Of a stretch of 37,365 bases of DNA, positions 24,522 to 32,700 are shown in pieces (the stretch's first letter is position 1; every line of letters starts with the position of its first letter). The notes below the pieces were generated by a model. The model was not told where the DNA came from and ran no database searches. It worked only from the letters and a program-made list of their open reading frames with translations. A program made the translations under genes and the position numbers. The DNA is from Bacteroidota bacterium (GTDB lineage: Bacteria; Pseudomonadota; Alphaproteobacteria; Puniceispirillales; Puniceispirillaceae): contig JAACDV010000086.1 in NCBI GenBank assembly GCA_009936825.1, positions 1-37,365 of the forward strand. Direction: 5' to 3'.

Positions 24522-25909
24522 CCGAGGTTACAAATCTTTCAGTTCATGACATGTCGGCAATGCTGTCGCGGCGGGAAATAAGCTCAGTTGATCTCACAAC
24601 GCAGCTTATCGCAGCTGTAGAAGCAAAAAACCCGCGGTTTCAGGCCTTTCTTACTCCAACGTTTGAGCTTGCCTTACAACAGGCTGAGGCTGCGGATAAA
24701 AGGATTGCTGCCGGACAGTGTGCCAGCCCAATCGATGGCATCGCGATAGCTTTGAAAGATGCCTACGATACTAAGGGGATTAGAACGACCGTGGGATCGA
24801 GTCTTTTTAAGAACCGTATCCCCACGCAAGATGCGGCAATATGGGAAAAATTGCGCGATGCAGGCATGGTGCTGCTGGGTAAGTTGGAATGTACCGAATT
24901 CTGTCTTGGTGGGCCCTCATTCGACGCGGCTTTTCCGTTCGCGCTCAACCCGCATGACCCCCAAAGATATTCTGGAGGATCGTCCAGCGGTGCCGGTGCC
25001 GCGCTGGCAACCGGAATGTGTCCTGCGGCGATGGGATCAGACACCGGTGGATCAATTCGTATTCCGGCTGCTTTTTGCGGTGTTGCCGGGATTAAACCTA
25101 CCTACGGGCTGGTCAGTATGCGCGGCCTTTTTCCCCTTTCAGGATCCCTTGATCATGCTGGTCCAATGGCCCGAACGAGCCGGGATTGCGCGATGCTTCT
25201 CGATGTGATTGCGGGATACGATCCAGGTGATTCCACCAGCTCACCACGGCAAATTGATCCAGTAACCCCCAGCCTGAAAGAAGATTGTTCCGGCCTGGTT
25301 ATTGGATATGTGACCAATTTCGCAACAGCAGAGGGCGTGAGTGCCGAGAGCCGCCAAGCGTGTGAGCGCGCGCTTGATGTTTATCGCAGTTTGGGCGCCG
25401 AAATACGCCCTGTTACCATGCCCGATCTATGGGATTATACGATCGCCAATACCACCATCATGACGGCGGAGGGGTTTGCCATTCACAGTGATAGGATGCG
25501 TCAGCATCTGTCCGAAATCAGCTATCTGACGCGTCACCGCATTGCCTTGGGCGCTTTCATTCCGGGTGAGGCATATATTAAGGCCCAGAAGGCCCGGCGC
25601 AAGCTGACCGAAGATACGCGCCAGATCATGGATGTGAATGGACTGGATTTGCTGTGCTATCCCGCCATGTTGGGTGACCCGCCAAAATTGGACGACATGA
25701 CCCCTTATTATTATTTAGACCTGCCATTGATCACGGCGCCAGCCAATCTAACTGGCATGCCGGCGTCATCGGTGCGTGCCGGGTTTTCTGAGGCCAATAT
25801 GCCGATGGCGTTCCAGCTGTCCGGCAGGCATTTTGATGATGGCAAGGTACTGCAAGCGGCGCATGCCTACGAGATCGCAACCCCAGATTTTGCTAGAATT
25901 GTGGAGTAG
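24518..25909 (+). CDS. Amidase signature family hydrolase (AtzE/GatA-like)
   Basis: This 463-residue amidase has the Ser-cisSer-Lys triad visible: Lys80 in GIAIALKDAYDTKG, the GGSSSGAGAA loop (Ser155/156), and the nucleophile Ser179 in GSDTGGSIRIPA. Length matches AtzE and GatA. It would hydrolyse a primary amide or a carboxy-urea-type amide in the cytoplasm. Pairing with an AtzG-like small protein suggests a heteromeric enzyme as in 1-carboxybiuret hydrolase. The next alpha/beta-hydrolase gene starts 3 nt after its stop. It is not the tRNA amidotransferase, since gatB is absent. Confidence 0.92.
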   Translation: MTEVTNLSVHDMSAMLSRREISSVDLTTQLIAAVEAKNPRFQAFLTPTFELALQQAEAADKRIAAGQCASPIDGIAIALKDAYDTKGIRTTVGSSLFKNRIPTQDAAIWEKLRDAGMVLLGKLECTEFCLGGPSFDAAFPFALNPHDPQRYSGGSSSGAGAALATGMCPAAMGSDTGGSIRIPAAFCGVAGIKPTYGLVSMRGLFPLSGSLDHAGPMARTSRDCAMLLDVIAGYDPGDSTSSPRQIDPVTPSLKEDCSGLVIGYVTNFATAEGVSAESRQACERALDVYRSLGAEIRPVTMPDLWDYTIANTTIMTAEGFAIHSDRMRQHLSEISYLTRHRIALGAFIPGEAYIKAQKARRKLTEDTRQIMDVNGLDLLCYPAMLGDPPKLDDMTPYYYLDLPLITAPANLTGMPASSVRAGFSEANMPMAFQLSGRHFDDGKVLQAAHAYEIATPDFARIVE

Positions 25910-25912
25910 GAA

Positions 25913-26746
25913 ATGACGATTTATAGACGCTTTTTAGACCTAGAGGATGGCCAGATACATTATCGCGAAGCGGGTTCAGAAAATACGGTGAAAATGCTGA
26001 TGCTTCATGCTTCACCGGGATCATCGAAGCAGTTGGAGCCGTTAATCGCGAGGTTGGCTGAAAATTTCCACGTTTTTGCTCCCGATACTCTTGGCAACGG
26101 TGACTCAATGGCGCCGCTTCAGGAACAGCCCGAAATTGCCGATTATGCGAATGTGATGATCGAATTTCTCGACCGACTTGAATTGAGCAAGGTGCATCTA
26201 TACGGCACTCATACAGGGGCTAGGATTGCGACCGATCTCGCGCTAAGACACGGCGCGCGCATCGACAGGGTGATCCTAGATGGTTTTGGTCTTTATACGC
26301 CGGATTCGCTGGACCAGATTTTGAAGGTTTACGCCCCTGAAATGGAGCCAGATCAACAAGGCCTGCATGTGTTGAAGGTTTGGCAATTATGCCGTGATCA
26401 ATATATTTGGTTTCCTTGGTTCAAAAAGGAAGCGTCGCACCGTGTACCTCACGATCTACCAAATGCAGAATTTTTGCATAGCAAGTTCGTCGAAGTCATC
26501 AAGGGGCTGCGTAGTTATCATAAATCCTATCTGGCCGCCTTTCGCTATTCCATGCGGGAATATGTCCCGCAGCTAAGGCATACAACGCTTATAACTTGCG
26601 CGGATAATGATCTTGTTCGCGGTGATTTTGACGAAGCGGCGACATTGCTTGCTGGTGCAGATAGTTGCAGCCTTCCGGGAACGCGCAGTGATGCGGCGGC
26701 AAAGACAACAGCAGACTATTTCACCCAGTTTCTATTGCGCGAATAG
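25913..26746 (+). CDS. Alpha/beta-hydrolase-fold protein with degenerate catalytic triad (2)
   Basis: This 277-residue protein keeps the fold markers MLHASPGSSKQ (oxyanion region) and FAPDTLGNGDS. The nucleophile elbow reads LYGTHTGARIA, so His100 stands where Ser is expected. An acidic residue is present in TCADNDLV, but the C-terminal His site reads LPGTRSDAAAK. It is paralogous to the protein at 22692-23495, sharing H-x-S-P-x-S-S near residue 32 and D-T-x-G-x-G/N near 58. A lyase, a decarboxylase, a ligand receptor or a subunit of the amidase system are possible; a standard serine hydrolase is not. It is convergent with the EamA gene with a 9-nt gap and no visible terminator. Confidence 0.82.
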   Translation: MTIYRRFLDLEDGQIHYREAGSENTVKMLMLHASPGSSKQLEPLIARLAENFHVFAPDTLGNGDSMAPLQEQPEIADYANVMIEFLDRLELSKVHLYGTHTGARIATDLALRHGARIDRVILDGFGLYTPDSLDQILKVYAPEMEPDQQGLHVLKVWQLCRDQYIWFPWFKKEASHRVPHDLPNAEFLHSKFVEVIKGLRSYHKSYLAAFRYSMREYVPQLRHTTLITCADNDLVRGDFDEAATLLAGADSCSLPGTRSDAAAKTTADYFTQFLLRE

Positions 26747-26755
26747 TCGTAAAAA

Positions 26756-27682
26756 TTATAGAGGCTTGTTGATGATTTGGGCCACTGGCCGCCCTTGGGA
26801 AAACGTATAGAAGCCGCTGATGCAAATCATCGCCACCCCGATGCCGTCGATAAGGCTCATCTCTTCACTGAAAAAGAAGTATCCAAACGCCAAAGCCCAG
26901 ATAATGCGCAGGTAATCCAGTACACCTATCAGCATTGATGAGGCCAGCCGGTAGGATAGAATGATCAGCACATGAACGGCAAGGGCGACAAAACCTAGCA
27001 TCAATATCCAGAACCATTCATTGCCTAAAGGGACCCGAAAATCCAGCATGCCCGGCAGACTAAAGAAAACAACACCTGAACAGGTCAGATAGAAAATCAC
27101 TGCAAAGTTTGAACTTCTCGCCGGCATTCTGCGTACTGCAAGGTTTGTGCATGCGGCCAGAAATGACCCCGCCAGAACAACCAACATGTCAGAACTTATA
27201 CCATTTAAGTCCGGCTTTAGAACAAGCAGCGCGCCTAGGAACCCGGCGATAAGAGCAAGCCAGCCCTTAATAGAGATAGCCTCTTTATACAGCAAGCTGG
27301 CCAGAAGCATGGCAATTGTCGGGGTGGTAAAATTAATCGAAGTCACTGTCACTATGGGCAGGGTGCGAAGGGCAAAATAAAAGCAACTCATTGATGCAAT
27401 TGATAGCGTGGCGTGAAACAGATGCGCTTTCAGATCAGCCGACATTATTTCCTGGCGGATTTGCCGCTTTAGAAGAAAAGGTAATAGCACGGCCATCACC
27501 AGCGCCGAGCGCCAGCCCAACATCTGGATGGTTGTAAATCCCGCCACTGTCAAATATTTGATCGCCACCGCCATTGTCGGGATGAGGATGGTGTTGCCAA
27601 GCATCGCGGCAAAGCCAACCAAAGGCCGGGATACGAGAACTGCCGAGGAACGTGCTGCCAAAACTAGGGCACCTTTCTCCAT
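26756..27682 (-). CDS. EamA/DMT-family transporter
   Basis: This 308-residue integral membrane protein has about ten helices in two EamA repeats (roughly 15-140 and 155-290). Repeat landmarks are SIKGWLALIAGFLGALLVLKP and MLIGVLDYLRIIWALAFGYF. The family exports or imports small metabolites by proton exchange. It overlaps the preceding small gene by 19 nt and is the last gene of the long minus-strand transcript, so it may export an excess intermediate of that pathway. Substrate unknown. Confidence 0.88.
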   Translation of the reverse strand: MEKGALVLAARSSAVLVSRPLVGFAAMLGNTILIPTMAVAIKYLTVAGFTTIQMLGWRSALVMAVLLPFLLKRQIRQEIMSADLKAHLFHATLSIASMSCFYFALRTLPIVTVTSINFTTPTIAMLLASLLYKEAISIKGWLALIAGFLGALLVLKPDLNGISSDMLVVLAGSFLAACTNLAVRRMPARSSNFAVIFYLTCSGVVFFSLPGMLDFRVPLGNEWFWILMLGFVALAVHVLIILSYRLASSMLIGVLDYLRIIWALAFGYFFFSEEMSLIDGIGVAMICISGFYTFSQGRPVAQIINKPL

Positions 27683-28095
27683 ATTGGGCCCTTTGCCCGA
27701 ACTGGCTCCAGCAGCGTCTCATCAAAACCCTGTAACTCATATCCTTGGGGTTGAGGAGGGCGCGCTTCATAGCCGGTTTTCGTCTCGAGAATTTGCCGGA
27801 CAGTCTGATCGGTGTAGTAGGCTGAATATGCGGCTTTTAGAACGGCTTGGAATGCGGCAGGTTGCTCTTTTTCAACGTTGCTGAGATACGCGGTCTGGGA
27901 CTCTCTGGATAGCGTGCAGAAATCTTTTGGCAAATTTTCGGTCACTGTAGCCAGTTGTTGAAATCCCTCATCCGACAGCATTTCAAGAAGCTGCAGAAAT
28001 CTACCTGCCAACCCATGTTGACCCGCGGCCGGCCATCCACTGTCATCTCCGGGAATCAGGCAGTCCAAGATTGAGTTGTTGAGATCATCTGACAT
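27664..28095 (-). CDS. Gluconate 2-dehydrogenase subunit 3-like protein
   Basis: This 143-residue protein has the subunit-3 hallmark AYYTDQTVRQILETKTGYEA, followed by PPQPQGYELQGFDETLL. Such small subunits assist a GMC-type flavoprotein. Most carry a twin-arginine leader that exports the complex; here the N-terminus (MSDDLNNSILDCLIP) has no RR motif, so the complex probably stays in the cytoplasm. AGGA lies 6-7 nt before ATG 28095. It sits 10 nt after the GMC gene. No cytochrome c subunit follows. Confidence 0.8.
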   Translation of the reverse strand: MSDDLNNSILDCLIPGDDSGWPAAGQHGLAGRFLQLLEMLSDEGFQQLATVTENLPKDFCTLSRESQTAYLSNVEKEQPAAFQAVLKAAYSAYYTDQTVRQILETKTGYEARPPQPQGYELQGFDETLLEPVRAKGPIWRKVP

Positions 28096-28105
28096 GGCTA
28101 TCCTT

Positions 28106-29686
28106 TCAAGCTTGCGCCAAACGCAGGCACATCAGGTCTGCCGCCCGCAGCGCCAGTGCCTGCAATGTGGATGTTGGGTTGACCGGGCTTGCCGTAACGA
28201 AAACCGAAGCATCGATGATCGTAGTATTTTTCAGCCCGTGAACCCGGCCATCATCCCCTGTTACACATCCATCATCGGCGCGGCCCATCGAAGCCGTACC
28301 CATCAGATGAAATCCTGCTTGCTCTGAAAGTTCGGTGATGATCATCCTCTCGGCGCCTGCCTGCTGCAGCCATTCGCTGGCTTTCTTGATGCCAAAGCTG
28401 CGCATCTTCAGCGTATTCTGACCCACACGGTAGCTCATTCTGGCAACGGGCATATCAAACTGGTCACGTTTGTCAGGATCAATTTTGATGCTGTTGATAT
28501 CCTCTGGCAAATCCTCGCAGGTCACAGTCAGGCTCATTGATCTTCCAAAATTGCGTTTGAAAACTGCTGCATGGTCTGCCCCCCAAGGAATGCTTTTCCC
28601 ATATCCGCCAAGAGCTGTTGATAGGGGGCCTTGGCCGCGTAGTGCTTGTAATTGAAAGCCCCGCACGAAATCCCTATCGGGGTCGGTCTCATAGAATTCC
28701 TGACTGATCAGCGAGGTCGCAAAGGGGCCTGCATAGGATCGCAAATCCTCAGCAAAAACACCGGTTACGATGGCGGTCGGATGCAGCATCAAACCATGGC
28801 CAAGTCTGGGATTGTGCCAGCCTTCGGCAGATTGAAGCGGGATGTTGGTTGACATCGCATTGCCTGCAAGCACCAACTCACTGCATATAATCCGGCGTTT
28901 CCGGCCATCCTTATCGATGATTTCCAACGCCTGGACATTGGCGTTTTTCACCTCAATGAGGCGAACAACCGCACGTGTTTCCAACTCAACACCAAGCGCC
29001 AGCACATCCTTAAGATAGGCAATATCTGCGCTGGCCCGGGCGTGGCGCGGGCATCCCATGGCGCAAGGCCCGCAATTATTACAGGCCTGCCGGTCATCAG
29101 CGCGGTCACTGCTTAGAATGGCAGCGTCGGCAGGCCACCAATGCCAACCCAGATCGTTGGCGGCGTGGGCTAATTTATGGCTGCCATCGCATAGGCCCAA
29201 AGGCGGGTGAGGCCGCGTGGCGCGAGGCGGGTTCGCCGGATCACCGGCAAGCCCAGACACGCCCATCATCTGGTCATTGATATCCATGTAATCATCAAGA
29301 TCGTCATATCCGATGGGCCAGTCGAGGGCGACGCCATCCTGACTTTTGGCACAAAAATCAGAGGGTCGAAAGCGGGGAAAATGCGCCCCCCATCTGATCG
29401 TGCTCCCGCCAACCGCATTGAAAAATGCAGGCTTTATTGGAGTATTTTCATCCTCAACAGGATAGTCAGCTACGTTTTTTCTAATATTTGGATTGGCATG
29501 AAAACGCCGCAACAGTGCTAGCTCCCAGTCACTGTGGAGGCTTGGCGCATTTCTCTGATCGACAAAATCACCGCGCTCAATAATTTTAATTCGTAAATCA
29601 GGTTGACGCGATGCTAGCCGCCAAGCAAATGCCAGACCAGTCGCCCCCGCGCCGACGATTACAATATCTACTATTTCGTCATCCAT
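28106..29686 (-). CDS. GMC-family FAD oxidoreductase with a Cys cluster
   Basis: This 526-residue flavoprotein has IVIVGAGATGLAFAW (FAD Rossmann, about 10-23) and NAVGGSTIRWGAHFPRF (FAD loop). CNNCGPCAMGCPRHA near residue 205 is a C-x2-C-x2-C-x3-C cluster that could hold an Fe-S centre or be structural. The catalytic His and Asn lie in GFHLMGTASMG and SPVNPTSTLQALALRAAD at the C-terminus. It belongs to the gluconate/alcohol dehydrogenase large-subunit group and oxidises an alcohol or sugar acid. The next gene encodes its likely subunit-3 partner. No signal peptide is present. It lies 6 nt downstream of the flavin reductase-like gene. Confidence 0.9.
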   Translation of the reverse strand: MDDEIVDIVIVGAGATGLAFAWRLASRQPDLRIKIIERGDFVDQRNAPSLHSDWELALLRRFHANPNIRKNVADYPVEDENTPIKPAFFNAVGGSTIRWGAHFPRFRPSDFCAKSQDGVALDWPIGYDDLDDYMDINDQMMGVSGLAGDPANPPRATRPHPPLGLCDGSHKLAHAANDLGWHWWPADAAILSSDRADDRQACNNCGPCAMGCPRHARASADIAYLKDVLALGVELETRAVVRLIEVKNANVQALEIIDKDGRKRRIICSELVLAGNAMSTNIPLQSAEGWHNPRLGHGLMLHPTAIVTGVFAEDLRSYAGPFATSLISQEFYETDPDRDFVRGFQLQALRGQGPLSTALGGYGKSIPWGADHAAVFKRNFGRSMSLTVTCEDLPEDINSIKIDPDKRDQFDMPVARMSYRVGQNTLKMRSFGIKKASEWLQQAGAERMIITELSEQAGFHLMGTASMGRADDGCVTGDDGRVHGLKNTTIIDASVFVTASPVNPTSTLQALALRAADLMCLRLAQA

Positions 29687-29692
29687 ATCGAT

Positions 29693-31681
29693 TTAGATCA
29701 GACGTGCAATCAGCTCACCATCACTGATCGCATCATTTACACGTCGGGGAGCCATCGCATCCCCTACAAGGTGGCATGGCTTGGTTTTGACAAGTTCGTG
29801 ATACAAATGATCATTCGCCGAGCTACCCTGAACCATAACAATCGAGGAAATGTTGTTCTGGATATGCTCGTCACCGGTATAGACATCACGCATCACAACC
29901 TGATCTTCACCGATGGAGACCAACTCTTTATCGACGTGAAAAACAACGCCCAGCTTTTTCAGCATGCCGTGTACTTTTCCCCAATCCCGGCTGCTTGCAA
30001 GATCAGGTGAGGGCTGGCCTAGCTGCGTGACGAAATGAACGTTTATGCCGCGCCGGGCAATAATCTCAGCCACAACCGCGCCTTGGCGTCCACCCATAAT
30101 ATCGAAAATAAGAACCGTTTCACCAAGGTCGGGATTGGCGTCCAGAACCTCGGTGTAGCTATAGACATTTTGACCGTCAGCACCGGGCAAATCTGCGCCA
30201 TTCCATTTTTCCGGCCGTAGCATTGTCCAGCCATGTTTCAGCCCGGTAGACCCGGCAGCAATAACCACCTCATCAAAATCTGCCAAATCATCCTTGCTGA
30301 CAAACTCGTTGCAACGCACGGTGATATTTTCCTCGGCAATCCGGTCCTCCAGCCAGCTAACAATGCCAGTCAGTTCTTGGCGTGACTGGGCCTGAGCCCA
30401 CCAATTGATCTGCCCTCCAAGGACGGGCTTTGCTTCGAACAGGGTGACCGAGTGGCCGCGTCTGGCAAGGGTCCAGCTTGCGCGCATTCCCGCAACCCCG
30501 CCGCCAACCACAGCTACATTTTTGATGGTGGTAGCGCGCGGCACTGAATTTTCATCCAGTTCACGCTCCTGCCCCGCCGAAGGATTATGGATGCAGCCTA
30601 CCGGAGCTTGCGCAAAAATGCGTGACATACACCAGTTCGCACCAACGCAAGGGCGAATTTTCTGACCTTCGCCTTTTAGTGATTTTTCGGCCCATTTAGG
30701 ATCAGCAATCAGGGCTCTGGCCATACCGACAAAATCGCATTTGCCTTGTTCCAGCCATTGCTCGGCCTCATCGGGATTGGTAATCCGTCCAACACCCACC
30801 ACAGGCACGTTTAACTTGGATTTAATGTGTCCGGTTGAATTCAGCTGGAACCCGTGTTCTTCGGGCGACGTAGGGTAAATCAGCATTCGATTGACGTAGG
30901 TGCCATGGCTGAACGAGATATAATCAATCAGACCTGTCGCCTCAAATTCCTTGGCACTATCGGCCCATTCATCCGGTCCCAGCCCGCCCTCATGACCATC
31001 ATCCGAATTCAGCCGCATGCCCATGATCATGTCTGAGCCAATTTCGGCGCGGGTGGCATCGAGAATTTCCATCACGATGCGCATTCTGTTTTCCAGAGTT
31101 CCGCCATATTGATCTTTGCGGAAATTTGTTCCGGGAGATAAAAACTGGTTCAGCAAATATCCGTGCGACATACCGTGAACTTCAACCCCGTCTAAGCCGC
31201 CCTCACGCGAATATCGCGCAGATAAACGATAGCCCTCGATTATTTCATTAATGTCGGAAGTGGTCATGACATGCGGCATTTCCCGGTAGACACCGCAGGG
31301 AACCGCCGATGGGGCCCAGACCGGCAGCCCATTGGTCACCCCGTTTGTCTGTCTGCCGCGGTGCCAAGGTTGCGAGAGAAGCAACGTGTCATAGGCATGA
31401 ACCGCATCGGCAAGCTTGCGGTACTCCGGCACCATCCTCGGATCAAAAGCAAAGGCTTTTCCCTTATAGGGCTGTGTCGTTGGATGGGTTGCCATTGCCT
31501 CCATCGTAATAACCGCAACACCGCCTTTGGCGCGCTCGGTGTAATAGGCAATATGCGCGTCAGTGAATAGATGATCTTTGACCAGCAGCGTAGCGTGAGC
31601 TGTCATCCAAATTCTGTTTCGGGCGGTTTTGGGGCCCAATTTAATGGGGCTGCTCAGAATTGGATATGCTGTTTGGTTCAT
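29693..31681 (-). CDS. FMN/FAD NADH:flavin oxidoreductase, TMADH/2,4-dienoyl-CoA reductase type
   Basis: This is a 662-residue modular flavoenzyme. The N-terminal old-yellow-enzyme barrel (about 1-345) has GLDGVEVHGMSHGYLLNQFLSP and the FMN-phosphate loop FVGMARALIADP. The Fe-S linker reads RPCVGANWCMSRIFAQAP then VGCIHNP. The C-terminal NAD(P)/FAD half starts with NVAVVGGGVAGMRASW. In TMADH and FadH the cluster has four Cys (CxxCxxxC...C); here the second is Ala, leaving three. Substrates of the family include methylamines, histamine and dienoyl-CoA. It shares a leader with an 18-bp tandem repeat and follows the ABC ATPase gene, so the imported compound is a plausible substrate. Confidence 0.88.
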   Translation of the reverse strand: MNQTAYPILSSPIKLGPKTARNRIWMTAHATLLVKDHLFTDAHIAYYTERAKGGVAVITMEAMATHPTTQPYKGKAFAFDPRMVPEYRKLADAVHAYDTLLLSQPWHRGRQTNGVTNGLPVWAPSAVPCGVYREMPHVMTTSDINEIIEGYRLSARYSREGGLDGVEVHGMSHGYLLNQFLSPGTNFRKDQYGGTLENRMRIVMEILDATRAEIGSDMIMGMRLNSDDGHEGGLGPDEWADSAKEFEATGLIDYISFSHGTYVNRMLIYPTSPEEHGFQLNSTGHIKSKLNVPVVGVGRITNPDEAEQWLEQGKCDFVGMARALIADPKWAEKSLKGEGQKIRPCVGANWCMSRIFAQAPVGCIHNPSAGQERELDENSVPRATTIKNVAVVGGGVAGMRASWTLARRGHSVTLFEAKPVLGGQINWWAQAQSRQELTGIVSWLEDRIAEENITVRCNEFVSKDDLADFDEVVIAAGSTGLKHGWTMLRPEKWNGADLPGADGQNVYSYTEVLDANPDLGETVLIFDIMGGRQGAVVAEIIARRGINVHFVTQLGQPSPDLASSRDWGKVHGMLKKLGVVFHVDKELVSIGEDQVVMRDVYTGDEHIQNNISSIVMVQGSSANDHLYHELVKTKPCHLVGDAMAPRRVNDAISDGELIARLI

Positions 31682-31688
31682 CGACTAT

Positions 31689-31742
31689 CTCTTTAAATTT
31701 CGTTGGCTCTTTAAATTTTGTCGGCTCTTTGAATAATGTTGT
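31689..31742. repeat. Triplicated 18-bp tandem repeat at the ATPase stop / flavoenzyme leader
   Basis: Three successive 18-bp units (31689-31706, 31707-31724, 31725-31742) share the start CTCTTT-A/G-AA. The first two differ at three positions and the third is more diverged. On the minus strand each unit begins with or contains AAAGAG, so the repeat supplies the ATPase C-terminal codons, its stop, and the purine-rich leader of the flavoenzyme start at 31681. Confidence 0.75.
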
Positions 31743-32700
31743 TGCCATGTGCGATTTGCGAGCAGCTGGCAAAATGACCATTGGAAATTTTTTCGCTCAT
31801 TGGAATGGATGTCTGGCAGTCGTCAACGGCAACGGGGCACCGCGTATGAAAGGCACATCCCGAAGGCAGATCGATAGGTGACGGAATTTCGCCAGTAAGC
31901 GTCAACTTGTTCAGCTTTTCATTTGGGTCAGAGGGAAGGTGGGCAGAAAGAAGGGCTTGAGAATACGGATGTGACGGATCTTCAAAAAGCTTATCCTTGG
32001 GCAATTGCTCGACGATATGCCCCAAATATAAAACGGCAATCTGATCACTTATCAGCTTTATCGTGCCCAAATCATGGCTGATAAACAGGAATCCTGCCTG
32101 CGTTTCATCGCGTATTTCTTGCAACAATTCCAAGATGCCAGCACGCACAGACAGGTCTAGCGAGCTGGTCGGCTCGTCCAGAATAATCAGCTTTGGATTG
32201 GTGGCTATGGCGCGGGCTATGCAAACACGCTGGAGCTGACCGCCGGATAATGCGTTCGGCGTGCGGGTAAGAAAATCAGTGCTGAGGCTAACACGCTTTG
32301 CTAACGCTTCGGCACGGTCAGCACATTCAGACCGGCTCATTTTATAGTGAATCTTCAGCGGTTCAGCGATCAAATCCCCAATTTTCATGCGCGGATTAAG
32401 GGCGCTCCACGGATCTTGGAAAACCATCTGCATATCTTTGCGCAGGGGCCTGATTTTGTTGGAAGGCAGGTCGGTGATATCTTTGCCATCAAAGTGAATC
32501 TGACCGGACGTTGGATCGGTTAAGCGTAGAATTGTGCGGCCGATTGTGGATTTACCCGAACCACTTTCGCCCACCATTCCCAAAACCTGACCGCGTTTTA
32601 TTTCGAGATCAACACCGTTGACGGCATTTACGAAACTGTTGGCTTTGCCGGTTGGAAACCGTTTTACCAAGTTTTTCGCCGACAAAATTACATCAGCCAT
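31711..32700 (-). CDS. dppF: ABC peptide/opine transporter ATPase (DppF/OppF-like)
   Basis: This protein of about 329 residues has Walker A GESGSGKSTIG, signature LSGGQLQRVCIARAI, Walker B LIILDEPTSSLDLS and an H-loop FISHDLG. The C-terminal oligopeptide-type tail CAFHTRCPVAVDDC is the family's cysteine motif. Start ATG 32700 is chosen for GGAG 8 nt upstream; the ATG at 32778 would overlap the upstream gene by 86 nt. It overlaps that gene by 8 nt at the chosen start. It powers uptake with the second ATPase and two permeases. Confidence 0.92.
   Translation of the reverse strand: MADVILSAKNLVKRFPTGKANSFVNAVNGVDLEIKRGQVLGMVGESGSGKSTIGRTILRLTDPTSGQIHFDGKDITDLPSNKIRPLRKDMQMVFQDPWSALNPRMKIGDLIAEPLKIHYKMSRSECADRAEALAKRVSLSTDFLTRTPNALSGGQLQRVCIARAIATNPKLIILDEPTSSLDLSVRAGILELLQEIRDETQAGFLFISHDLGTIKLISDQIAVLYLGHIVEQLPKDKLFEDPSHPYSQALLSAHLPSDPNEKLNKLTLTGEIPSPIDLPSGCAFHTRCPVAVDDCQTSIPMSEKISNGHFASCSQIAHGNNIIQRADKI

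Noticed and set aside
31689..31742. Possible CRISPR-like array
   Set aside because: The repeats are contiguous without spacers, only three imperfect copies, and no cas gene is present.
31660..31881. Plus-strand frame with repeated SLNFVG residues
   Set aside because: The repeated peptide is produced by the 18-bp DNA repeat read in the wrong direction; it overlaps the ATPase and flavoenzyme genes.
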